The notes: generated by a model from the letters alone, not told the origin. A stretch of 64,000 nt of DNA from Liriodendron chinense (GCA_003013855.2 PVNU02000943.1:1-64000); one strand, 5' to 3'; shown: positions 1 through 11,872, counted from the stretch's first letter. A program made the numbers and translations.

Positions 1-1190
1 TATCTCCATAACACCTGCACTCAAGAGATTAATTAGCAATTAAATAGGTGGCGTGGTTGTCTCTCGTCTCTCAAATTATTCGTCTGGAATTTTGAGAAGC
101 CTCATATTACAGGTCCCAATTTACAAGCAGCAAGTATAGGTTCCACCAACAATACTTGTTAAAACCATGAAACTTCCACTAATCATGGAAATTTGAACGC
201 CTTTTAAACAGAAAGGGCATTTATATAATTTAATTTGGTTTCGACTCTGCTCTTCACAAAATACAAGCTAAGAATGTTTATTTGGTTTGGATCACTGGAA
301 GATGCCCCCCACGCTTAAAAACTGAAAACCATCTTAATGTAGATTGCCCCTGTACATGAGCATTTGAGCAGATATTATGCTCAAGGTACATTGGCGTGTT
401 TGGCAGATATTCGGTTCATCTCCATGGTTGTCTTCACCCAACTGCCATTGTAAAGACCCACTCACAGCAATCAGACATGTGCATTGCAGGCGCTGGTCAG
501 TATTTGGTAAAAGTGGCTTCCCATGGCTGCAAGTCCAATAGATTGGGAGTCTACTAATGGATCGGGTCTGGAAGTCTCATATTCGATCCGGGTTCGATTT
601 ATTGCAACCTTAACTCGATTCGAGCAATGGCTCATCATCCAATAGGTGGTCTGCAGATTGAATAGTGAGGTCCATCAGATGGGTCCGACTCTAGACATAC
701 CCCATGCCATAAATCAATTGTGCCCATGCTGATTGAACGGTCCGGTCGATCAGATCGGTCTGAACCCTGTACATGCCCCATCCCAGAAATAAACTGTGCC
801 CATTCATCAAATAATTGCACTAGCCTCCTTTTTGGGGCCAACCATGATTAAAGATTTACCAATCATTAACTTGTGGGGTCAATGAACGAGAACATATGTT
901 GCCATCCAACATATCTGGAGGAATATTTGTCCTGCAATTACTTCACCTAATCCAATTGCAATAGGAGTTTACAACATTCAACGACCATAAAGACATTCTA
1001 TGAGAAATTCATTCAACCCAGCGTTGCCAAAGTGAGGCCTTGCAATAACATCACCAAAAATCCATGCATACCAAATGGCCACCCATACATCCACCTGGCC
1101 ACACACACATACATCCACATGGCCACGAATACATCCACCTGTACAATCATTGCAGGACAACAACGACTAAGATATAAAATATTTAAGCAT
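1..1190. other. Intergenic stretch, no gene recognised
   Basis: No protein similarity or RNA gene is visible. It contains an imperfect two-copy tandem repeat of about 75 bp (roughly 664-814, recognisable from two 'TCAGAT' blocks at 675 and 749 followed by 'CATGCC' and 'TGTGCCCAT' blocks). A CA/CCACATGG-rich low-complexity patch lies at 1078-1140. The stretch near 507-560 resembles the one at 58308-58352, just left of the second satellite segment. Confidence 0.5.
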
Positions 1191-1440
1191 CCACATTAAT
1201 AGTAACCATCCACATGTGTACTACTGAAAAGTATTCCAAGAAAATTACAAGTCAATGCAGGAACACATATGTAATGATGAAAAGTAATACAAAGAAGAGA
1301 ATCAGTGCAGAGATAATAACACAACATCCACATGCTCCATACAACAACCACCGTATTTGTGAAAGTTGCCGTTTGGACGGTAGTTGCTTGTCCCATCATC
1401 TTCACTCGTTTGTGTAGTGGAGTCGCATATCGTCTTCCTT

Positions 1441-1759
1441 AGTACCGTCTGCGAAGAACATGCATGGCTACTTGATGATTGAGATTATCTAAACGACGAG
1501 GAGTCTTCACTGCCTCGGGTGTCTCCTCGTCACACCAATGAATGCACCCCTATGTTGCTGCAATAATATTTGTTTCAGATAGAAAGAGTAACTTCTTCAA
1601 TACTATCAAAATCTAGCTAAGTTAAAGAAATGATTTCACTTACCCTTCGAATTGGACACTTGTAGAATATCTTCCATGATTTTCAGAAGTCTTTGCCATG
1701 TACACATCTATCTTTCCTTCTCCACATGAGCATAGTCGTGGTGGAATAGCTCCTTCCAT
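1441..1759 (-). pseudogene. GRF-type zinc-finger protein remnant (copy 1)
   Basis: Reading from 1759 downward, the sequence encodes an ATG-initiated peptide with PPRLCSCGEGK followed by a KTSENHGR motif, then, after a one-base frame change, FYKCPIRR and a GTAAGTG splice donor (1638-1644). After an intron of about 95 bp, a second exon (1549-1441) begins with CIHWCDEE. The order C-x-C-G, T-S-x-N, F-Y-x-C-P, then C-x-H-W-C-D-E is the GRF zinc-finger pattern of small plant proteins; the class binds zinc and is inferred to contact nucleic acid. Downstream on the same strand (1405-1196) another frame encodes a hydrophobic, possibly membrane-spanning tail, as many small plant GRF proteins have. The frameshift inside the finger and the stop at 1441 make this a pseudogene. 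Related remnants lie at 53886-54267 (plus) and 57382-57499 (minus). Confidence 0.6.
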
Positions 1760-1769
1760 TTACCTTAAA

Positions 1770-2786
1770 TGTTCAAAGAAAAATATGAAATGAAATACGT
1801 TGACAGTAATTAATTTGTTGGGTTAAAAATAGAGCAGAAATTGAGCACTTTCCACAGTTTTGCAAGATATCTCAAAGTAGCAAGCCAAACACTACCCCAC
1901 GGAACAGTGGTAAAAAAAAAAAGCACCAAAGTTCCAAAATGGCCCGAGGAATGCCTCGAGAAATAAATGAAAAAAAAGGAGAAAAAATAAGAGAGGATCG
2001 ACTGCTTACATCAGGAATCATGTGCTAATGTTTATGTTCTGTAGTTTAATTTCCAGAAAACAGTTCGTTTGATGTTTCATTTATTTCACTGTATGCATTA
2101 TCTGTAATATGTTAGTTGAGAATTGAAATAGGAAGCAATTTCTTCAACGTAGGCCTAGGAAGGCTTCCACGACTTTTGTTTTCAAGCTATTGCATACTCT
2201 GCAATGCTGAGAGTTTCTACGGTGAACTTGGGTTGTTATCTTGCACAATTGAGCTCTATTGTTCAAGGATATGTATGGTTGAAATGATGTCAAATGTTTC
2301 AGCCAATTGTTTGTTTCGCCTTCTCTTCATTGAATGTAGAATATTTTCACATCTCTTTCTTAATTAATTGCCCATTTGCTGGCAACTAATTGAAGGATTA
2401 TGGATTACACATCTCACAGACTTATTAAAGGATTGACGTGTTCTATAGGACATCTAAATTGGACAATTATATCAACAGCTCCAATCAGTGAACTACACAC
2501 TCCATTATTTTGAAACGGTGATCCTAATTCCAGGATAGGAAATGGCCAATCCATATTTATGGTAATAGAGAAGTTCTATCATTCTCTAAACCATCCATCA
2601 TCCGAGGCCTGCTCTTGATCATCATTTGCACCTAACCATGTCCGGGTCCCACATTGAACACGCAGCCATTGTCAGCACCACCTTAGAAGCACTAACTCTA
2701 AAAAGGTCCACTTTGGATGGAGGCACAACTATATGTTCGCCCCACCACTTTGGGACAGAGTTATCATTATTTTCTTAAGTTTGCTT
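1770..2786. other. Intergenic stretch, no gene recognised
   Basis: AT-rich sequence with short A-runs (1911-1985). Open frames here, such as 2116-2367, have no recognisable motif. The stretch 1770-1840 continues the similarity between the GRF remnant here and the one near 57.5 kb. Confidence 0.45.
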
Positions 2787-3417
2787 CATGGCCCGTTTGG
2801 CACCATGGATATGAGGAGAAGTGGATTCCATGATATGATTTCTCATCAATTCCAATTCTTATCAATTCGAGATTTTCGGTTTGGCAGCCAAGATTTGGAG
2901 AGAAATCAAACATGAAGGAATGGACGGTGTAAATTTTAATCACACCGTATGCCCACAGTATTAGCCTCGATTTTTAAATCCATGCCATTCATCCATTTTT
3001 TCAGATCATTTTATCCCAAAATCGTGCCAAATTTTGGAAATCATCATCTAAAGTGGACCATAAAACAAGAAAAAATGGAGAGAGAGACCTTTATGATGCA
3101 CAAAAGTTTTGGATTAAACTGAATTTGTGTGGTCCCTTCATCCAGGTCTTTGTGACCTTATCAACAAGTTGGATGGAAAACATACATCATGTTGGGTCCC
3201 ATAGTTAGGGACAAATTATGGTGGGTCCCACGTTGGGAAGGATTTCTCCTCAAATCCCACCATTTTTTGAGGATTTGAAAAAGGGCTGAAAGTGCCTTTT
3301 TGAGTTTTCCAGGATTCCTCTCAATACCACTTCTCATCAAATCCATGGTGCCAAACAGAATAAAGCAACCAGTTTCTCTTCCTTTCTCCTCAAATCCATG
3401 ATGCCAAACGGGCCATG
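2787..3417. mobile_element. Non-autonomous DNA transposon with TIRs CATGGCCCGTTTGGCA
   Basis: The left end (2787) reads CATGGCCCGTTTGGCACCAT. The right end, ending at 3417, reads as its reverse complement with one mismatch, and the match extends to about 35 bp with a few differences. A second, inner version of the same end is seen at 3320-3356 (ending GGTGCCAAACAG), so the right side is duplicated. The interior (about 2935-3240) contains a diverged piece of the fold-back MITE family found throughout this window. I could not define a target duplication, so the superfamily is open; the GCCCGTTTGG type of end is common in plant hAT and PIF MITEs. No coding capacity. Confidence 0.6.
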
Positions 3418-3594
3418 AGTCTAAATGGGCCCAAAACTTAAGCCTATAAACTCCACCATAACCATACTAAACCTGACCATTTTCAGCCTACAATCTGCCC
3501 TATATTCAGCCTCAAAGTAATGCCCTTAACATCCTCTACACTAGCCTTTTCTAATTCCCATTTGATTTTCAACCCAACTGCCGACCAAAAGATA

Positions 3595-3960
3595 ACCCAA
3601 CATTCAGATTTCAACTGACGAATGTCCGTGAATCAAAGGCTAGGATTGTTCTAATTTTAATGTGAATTAACAACAATGGGTTTGGGAGTTATTCCCTACA
3701 TCAATTATGCTTTCCCCCAAACCAGATAAGGGATTTGTCATTTAAAAAACTACTTCAAGAAAATCCAAACAAATGACTTCTTTAATCCAATAACATGTGA
3801 AACTCATACCTGATTTGGAAGCGATTCTGTTGTGAGAGAGGTTGGCGCTGGTACGGACTTTGCGTTGAGATACTTTAGGTGGCTAGGGTTTCTTCATAGG
3901 AGGGAGATAGCAGACAGAGTGAGAGAGAGTGGAGAGAGAGAGAGAGAGGTGACGTTGAAT
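3595..3960. repeat. Duplicated flank shared with 58353-58860
   Basis: Starting at 'ACCCAACATTCAGATTTCAA' this stretch matches 58353 onward with moderate divergence. Shared landmarks include the 'GAGAGAGGTTGG' block (3836 and 58610), 'GGCTAGGG..TTCTTCATAGGA' (3882 and 58758) and a GA-rich tract (3919-3947 and 58680-58728). In both places it lies to the left of a fold-back MITE and then a satellite array. No coding function is apparent. Confidence 0.6.
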
Positions 3961-4494
3961 ATTGGGGCGCGGATTTCCGGCGAAAGCCTTGCGCAGGAAG
4001 TTACTGCGTTGGTAACCAAGGTGGGGTCCACAGTGATTTTTTTCATAAATCCACCCCGTCCATCCGTTTTGGGAGCTCATTTTAGGACATGAGAAAAGAA
4101 ATGAACCGGATCCAAGAGTTAAGTGGGCCGAACTAAAGGAAAAGGTGGGTAGATAAATTACTATCGTTGAAACCTCCCTGGGGTCCACAGTGATGTTTAT
4201 ATGACATCCATACCATTCATAAAGTCACTACTACTGGGATGAACTGGAAACAAAAATATTATCCTGATTCAAAACTCCTGTGGCTCCACAAATATTTCAA
4301 CTGTGGACGTTCAATCCTCACGTTTTTGGCACACTTGAGTCTTGGATCCGGTTCTTTTTTGTTCTGGTGTTCTAAAATGAGCTCCCAAAACAGATGGACG
4401 GGATGGATTTGTCAAAAAACATCACTTTGGGCCCCACCTTGGTTCCTATGCAGGAACTTCCTGCGCAAGGCTTTCGCAAGAAATCGCGCCCGAA
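3961..4494. mobile_element. Fold-back (MULE-type) MITE, near-complete hairpin
   Basis: The two halves are inverted copies of each other along almost the whole length. The left arm begins around GGGGCGCGGATTTC; the right arm ends with the complementary GAAATCGCGCCCG. Long arms (AAAGCCTTGCGCAGGAAGTT and its complement) run into the shared family core ('GTCCACAGTGA...', 'CATTTTAGGACATGAG...'). The transcript of such a sequence could fold into one long hairpin. No ORF of interest and no clear target duplication at this copy; family membership is from sequence similarity to the copy at 10367-10913. Confidence 0.7.
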
Positions 4495-4544
4495 TGCAAT
4501 GGTAAGGTACACCAAGGTGTACTGACGTCGTGAAGTTCTTCCAC

Positions 4545-4870
4545 CATGACCCACGTGTTATATCCAATCCATCTCTCCATTTTTTTAGATTTTTCCTAAG
4601 GACTGATCTAAAAAATAAGAAAGATCCAAAGTTTCAGTGGACCACACTGCAGAAAGCAGTGAGATTGAACGCATACCATTGAAACCTTCTTGGGGTCATA
4701 GAAGTTTTGGTTCAGTCTGATATTTGTTTTTACCCCTTCATCCAGGTCCATGTGACCTTATGAACAGTTTGGACGGCAAATAATCATCATGGTGGGCCGA
4801 ATGTATGTTTTGACGGTGAGAATCATTGTAGGGTCTACATTTTCTGGTGTGGTCCACGTACACCAGCGAA
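4545..4870. mobile_element. Fold-back MITE, partial copy at left edge of satellite array
   Basis: It contains the family landmarks 'GTGGACCACACTGCAGAAA', 'GAAACCTTCTTGGGGTCATA', 'TTCATCCAGGTCCATGTGAC' and 'GGACGGCAAATAATCATCAT'. The remainder of its right arm is missing and the satellite starts just after it, at about 4889. Confidence 0.6.
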
Positions 4871-4888
4871 TCTGCTTCCTCTGTTATC

Positions 4889-7800
4889 AAAATACGAGTG
4901 GGTGCATAACCAACTAGGAAGAAGATGCATAATGGTACCGAGACGATGAAAGACCACAACCAAATACCGAAAAACATTGACGCATACCGTAACCCTGAAA
5001 TAGCATCGATTCACTCCGACTTACACAACAGTCATTCGGTGGTACGCCGAACGCTTTCACTGAACTTTGAGTGGGTGTGTAACCTCTCAAGAAGACACTA
5101 CATTAGGGTATCGAGACTAAAAATCACTCTGCCACGCACCGACGAACACGGACATACACCGGATCTCTAAAAAAGTAATGGTTCCCTCCGACTTGTACTG
5201 CAGCACATGCGGTCGCATCTCGAATGCTTTTACTAAACTACGAATGGGTGCGGAAACACCTAGGAAGAAGATGTATCATGGTACCGAAACTACGGAAGCA
5301 ATCCAACTAAATACCGAAAAATATTGACGCACACCATACTCCTAAAGCATCGATCCACTCCGACTAACAAAGCAACCCTTCGGTGACACGCCGAACACTT
5401 TCACCGAACTGCGAGTGGGTGCATCACCACTCAAGAAGACGCTACGTTGGGGTACCGAGACTTAAGAATCACTCTGCCACGCACCGACGAACACAGACAT
5501 ACACCGAACCTCCAAAATAGTAACAGTTCCCTCCGACTTGTATTGCAGCACATGCGGTCGCATCTCGAATGCTTTTACTGAACTAGGAGTGGGTGCGTAA
5601 ACAAAAGAAGATGCATAATGGTACCGAGACGATGGAAGCACTCTAATTAAATACCGAAAAACATTGACTCATACCGTACCCCTAAAATAACATCGATTCA
5701 CTCCGACTTACACAGCCATTCGGTGGTACGCCGAACGCTTTCACCGAACTTTGAGTGGGTGCGTAAACTCTCAAGAAGATACTACATTAGGGTATCGAGA
5801 CTAACGAATCACTCTGCCATGCACCGACGAACACGGACATACACCGAACCTCCAAAAAAGTAACGGTTCCCTCCGACTTGTACTGCAGCACATGCGGTCG
5901 CATCTCGAATGCTTTTACTGAACTAGGAATAGGTGCATAAATACCTAGGAAGAAGATGTATCATGGTATCGAAACTATGGAAGCAATCTAACCAAATACT
6001 GAAAAAGATTGACGCACACCGTACCCCTAAAATAGCATTGATCCACTCTGACTTACACAGCAACCCTTTGGTGGCATGCCAAACGCTTTCACCGAACTGC
6101 GAGTGGGTGCGTCACCACTCAAGAAGATGCTACGTTAGGGTACCGAGACTCAAGAATCACTCTTCCACGCACCGACGAACACAGACATATACCGGATCTC
6201 CAAAATAGTAACTGTTCCCTTCGACTTGTACTGCAGCACATGCAGTCGCATCTCGAATACTTTTACTCAGCTACGAGTGAGTGCATAAACAACTAAGAAG
6301 AAGATGCATAATGGTATCGAATACCAAAAAATATTGACGCATACCGTACCCTTAAAATAACATCGATTCACTCCGACTTACACAGTAATCCTTCGGTGGC
6401 ACGCCGAATACTTTCACCGAATTTGTAGTGGGTGCGTAACCACTCAAGAAGACGTTATGTTAGGGTATCGAGACTCAAGAATCACTCTGACACGCACTGA
6501 CGAACACGGACATACACCGACCTCCAGCATAGTAACTTTTCCCTCCGACTCATACTGCAGCACATGTAATCGCATCTCGAATGCTTTTACTGAATCACGA
6601 GTGGGTGCGTAAACAACTAGTAAGAAGATGCATCATGGTACCGAGACTATGAAAGCACTCTAACCATATACCGAAAAACATTGACGCATACCGTACCCTA
6701 AAATAGCATCGATCCACTCCGACTTACACACCAAACCTTCTATGGCACGCTGAACTCTTTTACTGAACTACGAGTGAGTGCGTAACCACTTAAGAAGATG
6801 CTACATTTGGGTACTGAGACTCAAGAATCAGTCTGATCATGCATCGACGAACACGGACACCAACTGGACCCCCAAAATAGTAACAGTTCCCTCCGACTTG
6901 CACTGCCGCACATGTGGTCACATCTCGAATGCTTTTACTGAAGTACGAGTGTGTGTAAAACCAACTAGGAAGACGCTACATCATAGTACCGAGATTAGGA
7001 AAACACTTTAACCATATACCGAAAAACACTGACGCATACCGTACACCTAAAATAACATCGATCCACTTCGACTTCTACAGTATTCCTTCAATGACACGTC
7101 GAATGTTTTCACCGAACTATAAGTGGGTGCATAACCACTCAAGAAGACGCTACGTTAGGGAAACAAAACTGAAGAATTACTCTAACTACGCACCGACAAA
7201 TACGGACACATACTGGACCCCCTAAATATTAACGGTTCCCTCCGACTTGCACTGCAGCAAATGCGATCGTGGGTCGAACACTTTCAATGAACTATGACTA
7301 TATATGTATCCACCTACGAAGACTCTCGATAATAGTATTAAGATTATAGAACCATTCTACATAGACAACAACTAACATTGATGCACACCGTACCGTACCT
7401 CTAAAATAACATTGATCCACTTCGACTTGCACTATAGCCTTTCGATGGCACGCAGAACGCTTACACCGAACTACAAGTTGGTGGATAACTACCAAAGAAG
7501 ACGCTGCATTAGGGTACCGAGACTCAAGAATCACTCTAACCACACACCGACGAACACGAACAATCACGGGATCCCCAAAATAGTAACGGTTCACTCTGAC
7601 TTGTACTGCAGCCTGTGCAATCGCACGTTGAACGCTTTCACTGAACTACGAGTGGGTGCATATCCACCTGGAAAGACTCTCCATCATGATACCAACAGTA
7701 CTGAAGCACTCTAACCACATATCGAAAAACACTGACGCATACCGTACCCCTAAAATAGCATTGATAAACTTCACTTGCACACCAGCCCTTCCTTGGCACG

Positions 7801-8653
7801 CCGAACGCTTTCACCGAACTACGAGTGGGTACGTAAACACTTAAGAAGACGCTGAGTTAGGGTACCGAGACTCAAGAATCACTCTAACCACGCACTGACG
7901 GACACAGATATACACAAGACCTCCAAAATAGTAACAGTTCCCTCCGACTTGCACTGTAGCTCATGCGGTCACAACTCGAATTCTTTTACCGAAGTTCGAG
8001 TGGGTGTGCAACCAACTAGGAAGATGCTTCATCATGGTACCAAGACTATGGAAGTTCTCTAAGATCATACCGTAAGACATTGACGCACACTATACCCCTA
8101 AAATAGCATCGATCAACACTGACTTGCACCGCAGCTCTTCACTGGCACGCCGAACGCTTTCACCGAGCTACGAGTGGGTTTGTAACCACTCGAAGACGCT
8201 GCGTTAGGGTACCGAGACTCAAGAATCACTCTAACCATGCACCAACAAACACGAATACACATGGGACATCCAAAATATTAATAATTCCTTCCGACTTGCA
8301 CTGCAGCCCATGCGGTCGCAACTCGAATTCTTTTACCGAAGTAGGAGTGGGTGCATAACCAATTAGGAAAACGCTGCATCATGGTATCAAAGACTACGGA
8401 AGCATTCTAACATCATACTGAAAAATATTGACGCACATTGTACCGCTAAAATAACATCGATCCACACCGACTTGCACTGTAGCCCTTCGGTGGCACGCCA
8501 AACGCTTTCACTGAGCTATGACTGGGTTCATAATCACTCAAGAAGATGCTGCATTATGGTACCGAGACTCAAGAACCACTCTAACCACACACTATCGAAC
8601 ACGGACACACACCGAATTCCCAAAATAGTAACGGTTCACCCCGACTTGGACTG
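4889..8653. repeat. Satellite array A: ~174-bp monomer, dimeric organisation, ~22 monomers
   Basis: The block 'CGAACGCTTTCACCGAACT' or its variant 'CGAATGCTTTTACTGAACT' recurs at 5048, 5221, 5392, 5566, 5732, 5906, 6080, 6254, 6405, 6578, 6750, 6926, 7100, 7275, 7453, 7629, 7802, 7977, 8151, 8324 and 8499. Spacing is mostly 171-178 bp, with one short unit of 151 bp. Two monomer types alternate in the left half. One carries 'CACTCAAGAAGACGCTACGTTAGGG' variants and 'GACGAACACGGACATACACC'; the other carries 'AACTAGGAAGAAGATGCAT' and 'CATTGACGCATACCGTACC'. The higher-order unit is therefore about 348 bp. Monomer length is near a multiple of three (58 codons), so open frames run through adjacent monomers; they repeat the same peptide and are not genes. 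The array is bounded on both sides by fold-back MITE pieces. Confidence 0.85.
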
Positions 8654-8654
8654 C

Positions 8655-8960
8655 CTTGTTATAGTAATGGGCCACACCTTCATTTATTGATGTTGTTAGC
8701 AATGATCCATGTTGTTCATTCAAATTTTAAGATTTTTTTTTTCCAATACTAAAAAAATGTGGCAGATCAAATAATCAAGTGGTCCACATCATCTTCATTT
8801 ACATTTAATGGTACATACTTAACACACTACTAATACTGTTTACAGCCCACCTTCCACTTAGATGCGCCTCATTTTTTTCTCTAATGATATAATAGAGGAT
8901 GAGAAAACTGCTGGACGGTATCGATCGACAAATTAAATTTATGTGGGCCCCATTTCAAGA
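8655..8960. mobile_element. Fold-back MITE, degraded partial copy at right edge of array A
   Basis: Landmarks such as 'AATCAAGTGGTCCACATCAT', 'ATGTGGCAGATCAAAT' and 'GCGCCTCATTTTTTTCTCTAATGAT' identify a rearranged member of the same family. No coding content. Confidence 0.45.
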
Positions 8961-9837
8961 TTTGACATAACTGACAATTTCAAGGTTAAAGTTGTAATAA
9001 AGTAACACCACAAGGGTAGCAGTGTCAATTTTAGACAGCTGGCGCGAGTAGATTCACAACTTTTTGTCTCTTTTGAGGCCTTTGTGAAAGACAAATTAAC
9101 CTATGTGAGTATTTACGTTAACCTACAAGTGCTTGTAATAGATCCGGCCTCTTAGAGATTATCCTTTTAGACAACAATCCAAAGTCCAAGTCTGATACAT
9201 TTTCAGGCTGTTTTTCAATTAGAAAAATCATCTTTCATAGGTCCATGACAACTTCTAAGGAGATCATCTAGACGGTCCAAATCGGGCCGTCCAATGATTC
9301 TAACTTGGGCGCTCACAAGATGAGTTGGATCAAGTCCAAAATGGTTTTTCTCATTCAAATGATCATTGCACAGCAGATGATAGCAACAGAAAAGAAGAAA
9401 AGATAAAAGTCTCTTACTTGATCGACAGGGTACAATGGACAAGCAAGGTAGGTCCCACACGATAACGGTTTGGATTCCTCCACCGTCTCCACTGTCCACT
9501 CTCTCTCTTCACACGTCCAACCCCTATGAGTAGCATATATGCTCCAAATGAGCACTCTTAACGTGATTTGAGAGAGGAAGGCCCTGTTTGTTAATGCTGA
9601 AAGTTTTTTACTAAATGGGGAATATGAAAACACTTGGCTTTTAGTGTTGATTTTTTTAACACCGAATGTGGAAAGTGCTCTGTGATTTTTTGTTGATTTT
9701 TTTTCGACAACAGAGGTCTAGCTTAATGGTGAATCAAAATGCGCTTTGCGACTCTTTTAATTAAAATCTAAAATACCTTCCATTGAGAGGGATTTTCTCT
9801 TGCATAATACATAACCTAACTTTAATGTGTGGTATTT
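8961..9837. other. Intergenic stretch, no gene recognised
   Basis: I see no protein or RNA gene. A 'GGCCCTGTTTGTTAATGCTG' block at 9582-9601 resembles one end of a plant MITE, but a matching partner is not secure. Confidence 0.4.
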
Positions 9838-10275
9838 CTTTGGGGGGCCGTACCATGATTTATGTGTTAGATCCACACCATTCATCAGCTTTTCTATATT
9901 GTTCTAGAGTATGATCCTAAAAAAATGAGGCACATCAAAGACTCAAGTTGACCACACCATAAAAAGCAGTGGGAATGGACTGATTACCGTTAAAACCTTT
10001 CTTGGGGTCCACTGTGAAGTTCATATGCTATCTAACTATTTATAAAGTCACACAAACCTAGATGAAGGGAAAACACAAAAATCAGTTTGATCAGAGCCTT
10101 CTATGGCCTTAAGAAATTTTCAATGGTAGGCACCTAATTCCCACCGTTTCTTGTAGTGTGTCCCACTTGAACGTTACATATGCTTTATTTTTTTGTTTTG
10201 TTTCTTAAAATGATATAAAGAAAAATTGATGGATGGTGTGGATAAAACATATACACAAGGTTAGGCCCCACATAG
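9838..10275. mobile_element. Fold-back MITE, near full length
   Basis: The left arm has 'TACCATGATTTATGTGTTAG', 'ATCCACACCATTCATC', 'CAAGTTGACCACACCATAAA' and 'CTTGGGGTCCACTGTGAAG'. The right arm has the complementary 'TTTCTTGTAGTGTGTCCCAC', 'GATGGATGGTGTGGATAAA' and 'ATACACAAGG'. The centre 'GATGAAGGGAAAACACAAA' is the loop-side core of the family. Confidence 0.7.
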
Positions 10276-10357
10276 CCCTTTGATAGTATCATCCGTCTCT
10301 AGCTAAATCAGGGTAGGGTAGTGTGCAATCCCAGCTGGATTTGGGAGCTGATAGATA

Positions 10358-10922
10358 CTACTTTGCGAAATCGAATTGTGTCTTGAGTTACTCAGTTTGC
10401 TCTTATCGTGCTGAGTAAAATCAGTTGGGCCCACTGTAAATGTATGTAGTTTGTCTACCCTGTCCATCCACTTTTCCAGATCATTTAAGGGGTTGAAGCC
10501 AAAATTGAAGCATATCCAAAACTCTAGTGGACCATACCACAAGAAACAGTGGGTAAAATGATTTCCACCATTGAAGCCTTTCTAAGGCCCGCACTAATGT
10601 TTATCTGTCATCCAACCTGTTCACAAGATCACAAAGACATTGATGAAGGTAAAAACAAAATATCAACTTGATCCAAAACTTACCTGGCCCCTAAGAATGT
10701 TTCAACAGTACAGGTTCAGTTCAATTCTCATTGTTTCCTGTAGTGTGGTACAATTAAGATTTTTTTTTTATGCTTCATTTTTTGTCTTTAGCCATAAAAT
10801 TATCTTTTATAATGGATGAACAGAGTGGATGAAATAGATAAATCACGGTGGACCTCGCAGAGTTTACTCAGTACCCTAAGCGTACTGAGTTACTCAGTAT
10901 GCAATCCGCTTCCCTACTTTGC
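10358..10922. mobile_element. Fold-back MULE-type MITE with perfect 9-bp target duplication
   Basis: The element (10367-10913, 547 bp) is flanked by CTACTTTGC at 10358-10366 and again at 10914-10922. Its termini are inverted: the left reads GAAATCGAATTGTGT, the right (reverse complement) GGAAGCGGATTGCAT, followed on both arms by 'GAGTAACTCAG'-type blocks. The two halves are imperfect inverted copies. A 9-bp duplication plus long TIRs beginning with G is the signature of Mutator-like elements, so I assign the whole fold-back family to MULE MITEs. No transposase is encoded. Confidence 0.85.
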
Positions 10923-10964
10923 GTAGTGTGATTCACCATTGAAGTGACGTCACCAATTTCTATT

Positions 10965-11072
10965 AGCCCTACCATGATATATGTGTTGTATCCACACCTT
11001 TCATCCATTTGGAGAGGTCATTTTAGAGCATGAGAGAAAGAATGAGGCAGATTTAAAACTTACGTGGACTCC
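10965..11072. mobile_element. Fold-back MITE fragment
   Basis: Only the left arm remains ('TACCATGATATATGTGTTGT', 'CATTTTAGAGCATGAGAGAA', 'AATGAGGCAGATTTAAAACT'). It is cut off at 11073, where an LTR-like end begins. Confidence 0.55.
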
Positions 11073-11872
11073 TGTAACGTCCTACAAATTCACTTACTGT
11101 TGGTGACGTCATAAGGGTTGTACGTATAGTTGTACTTCTATTCAAACCCGTCTGTTACCAGATTCCACTGTCCCACGATGGGACCCTGAGTATTCCAATC
11201 ATCTGTGGAATCCGTGGTGAATCACCAAATTGCTAAAGGTTTAGGATAGCCCTTCGTCTTAGTGGGCTTGATAAGCCACGCGGACGTTAAGCCAAACGGA
11301 GGGCTGAACCCCTTGACTTGGGTTCCAAATGGGGGGCACATGAGGTGTGTAAGTTACCTAAAATAGGTAACTTATGTATGTCCTTTTGAACATCGTCCAT
11401 GTGGTTGAATCTGAACCGTTGAAACGCCATGAGATTTAGGCCCCCTATTGTAAATAAATTCATAGGCTAATCCCCAAAACCGCTCCTTCGATCATGACAC
11501 AATGATCGTTGGATCGCGTATCCTATTGTGGCAGTTGATCACCGCATTTGATCTACGAGATATGTCAGCCCATGTTAGATCTCAGCTTGACCGATCTTAT
11601 GACCGGTTGGGTTTGGTTGGTGTGGGACCCAATGGGCCCTAATAAACGAATCAACCACTTTGAAGGCTACATTTTAAGATATGCTAATAGCTAGGGCCAT
11701 CCAGGTCATGCTGGACCTATAAATAGAAAGTGTTGAGGCATTTGCCTTCAACACACATTCACCCCTTTTTCTTGGAGAGAAAAACTTGAGAATCAGGTCA
11801 TCTAGAGGATTCGAGATTTGGAGTGCTTGAGTTGAGGTAAGGTTTGGTACTTGAGATCCTGGTGTGTATGTG
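11073..11872 (+). repeat. LTR-like remnant (5' end TGTAACGTCC, TATA box at 11718)
   Basis: The sequence starts TGTAACGTCCTAC, similar in style to the ends of the probable solo LTR at 40190 (TGTAACGCC). It has a TATA-like TATAAATAG at 11718-11726, followed about 30 bp later by a GC-balanced, transcript-like leader. It contains no ORF of interest. I cannot find its 3' CA end or a target duplication, so it may be truncated. It could also be some other repeat inserted in the MITE fragment to its left. Confidence 0.35.

Noticed and set aside
585..605. GGTTCGATTT, a tRNA B-box-like sequence
   Set aside because: No cloverleaf can be drawn around it and no A box lies at the right distance.
4925..8690. 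Many open frames of 70-100 codons with a repeating peptide (RVPRLKNH.. and SDLHC.. phrases)
   Set aside because: They arise because the satellite monomer is near a multiple of three in length. The same peptide repeats with each monomer and there is no start context or conserved family.
10147..10158. TTTCTTGTAGTG, an apparent right-hand CACTA end
   Set aside because: It lies inside the right arm of a fold-back MITE, where the family consensus is TTTCCTGTGGTG; coincidental similarity.
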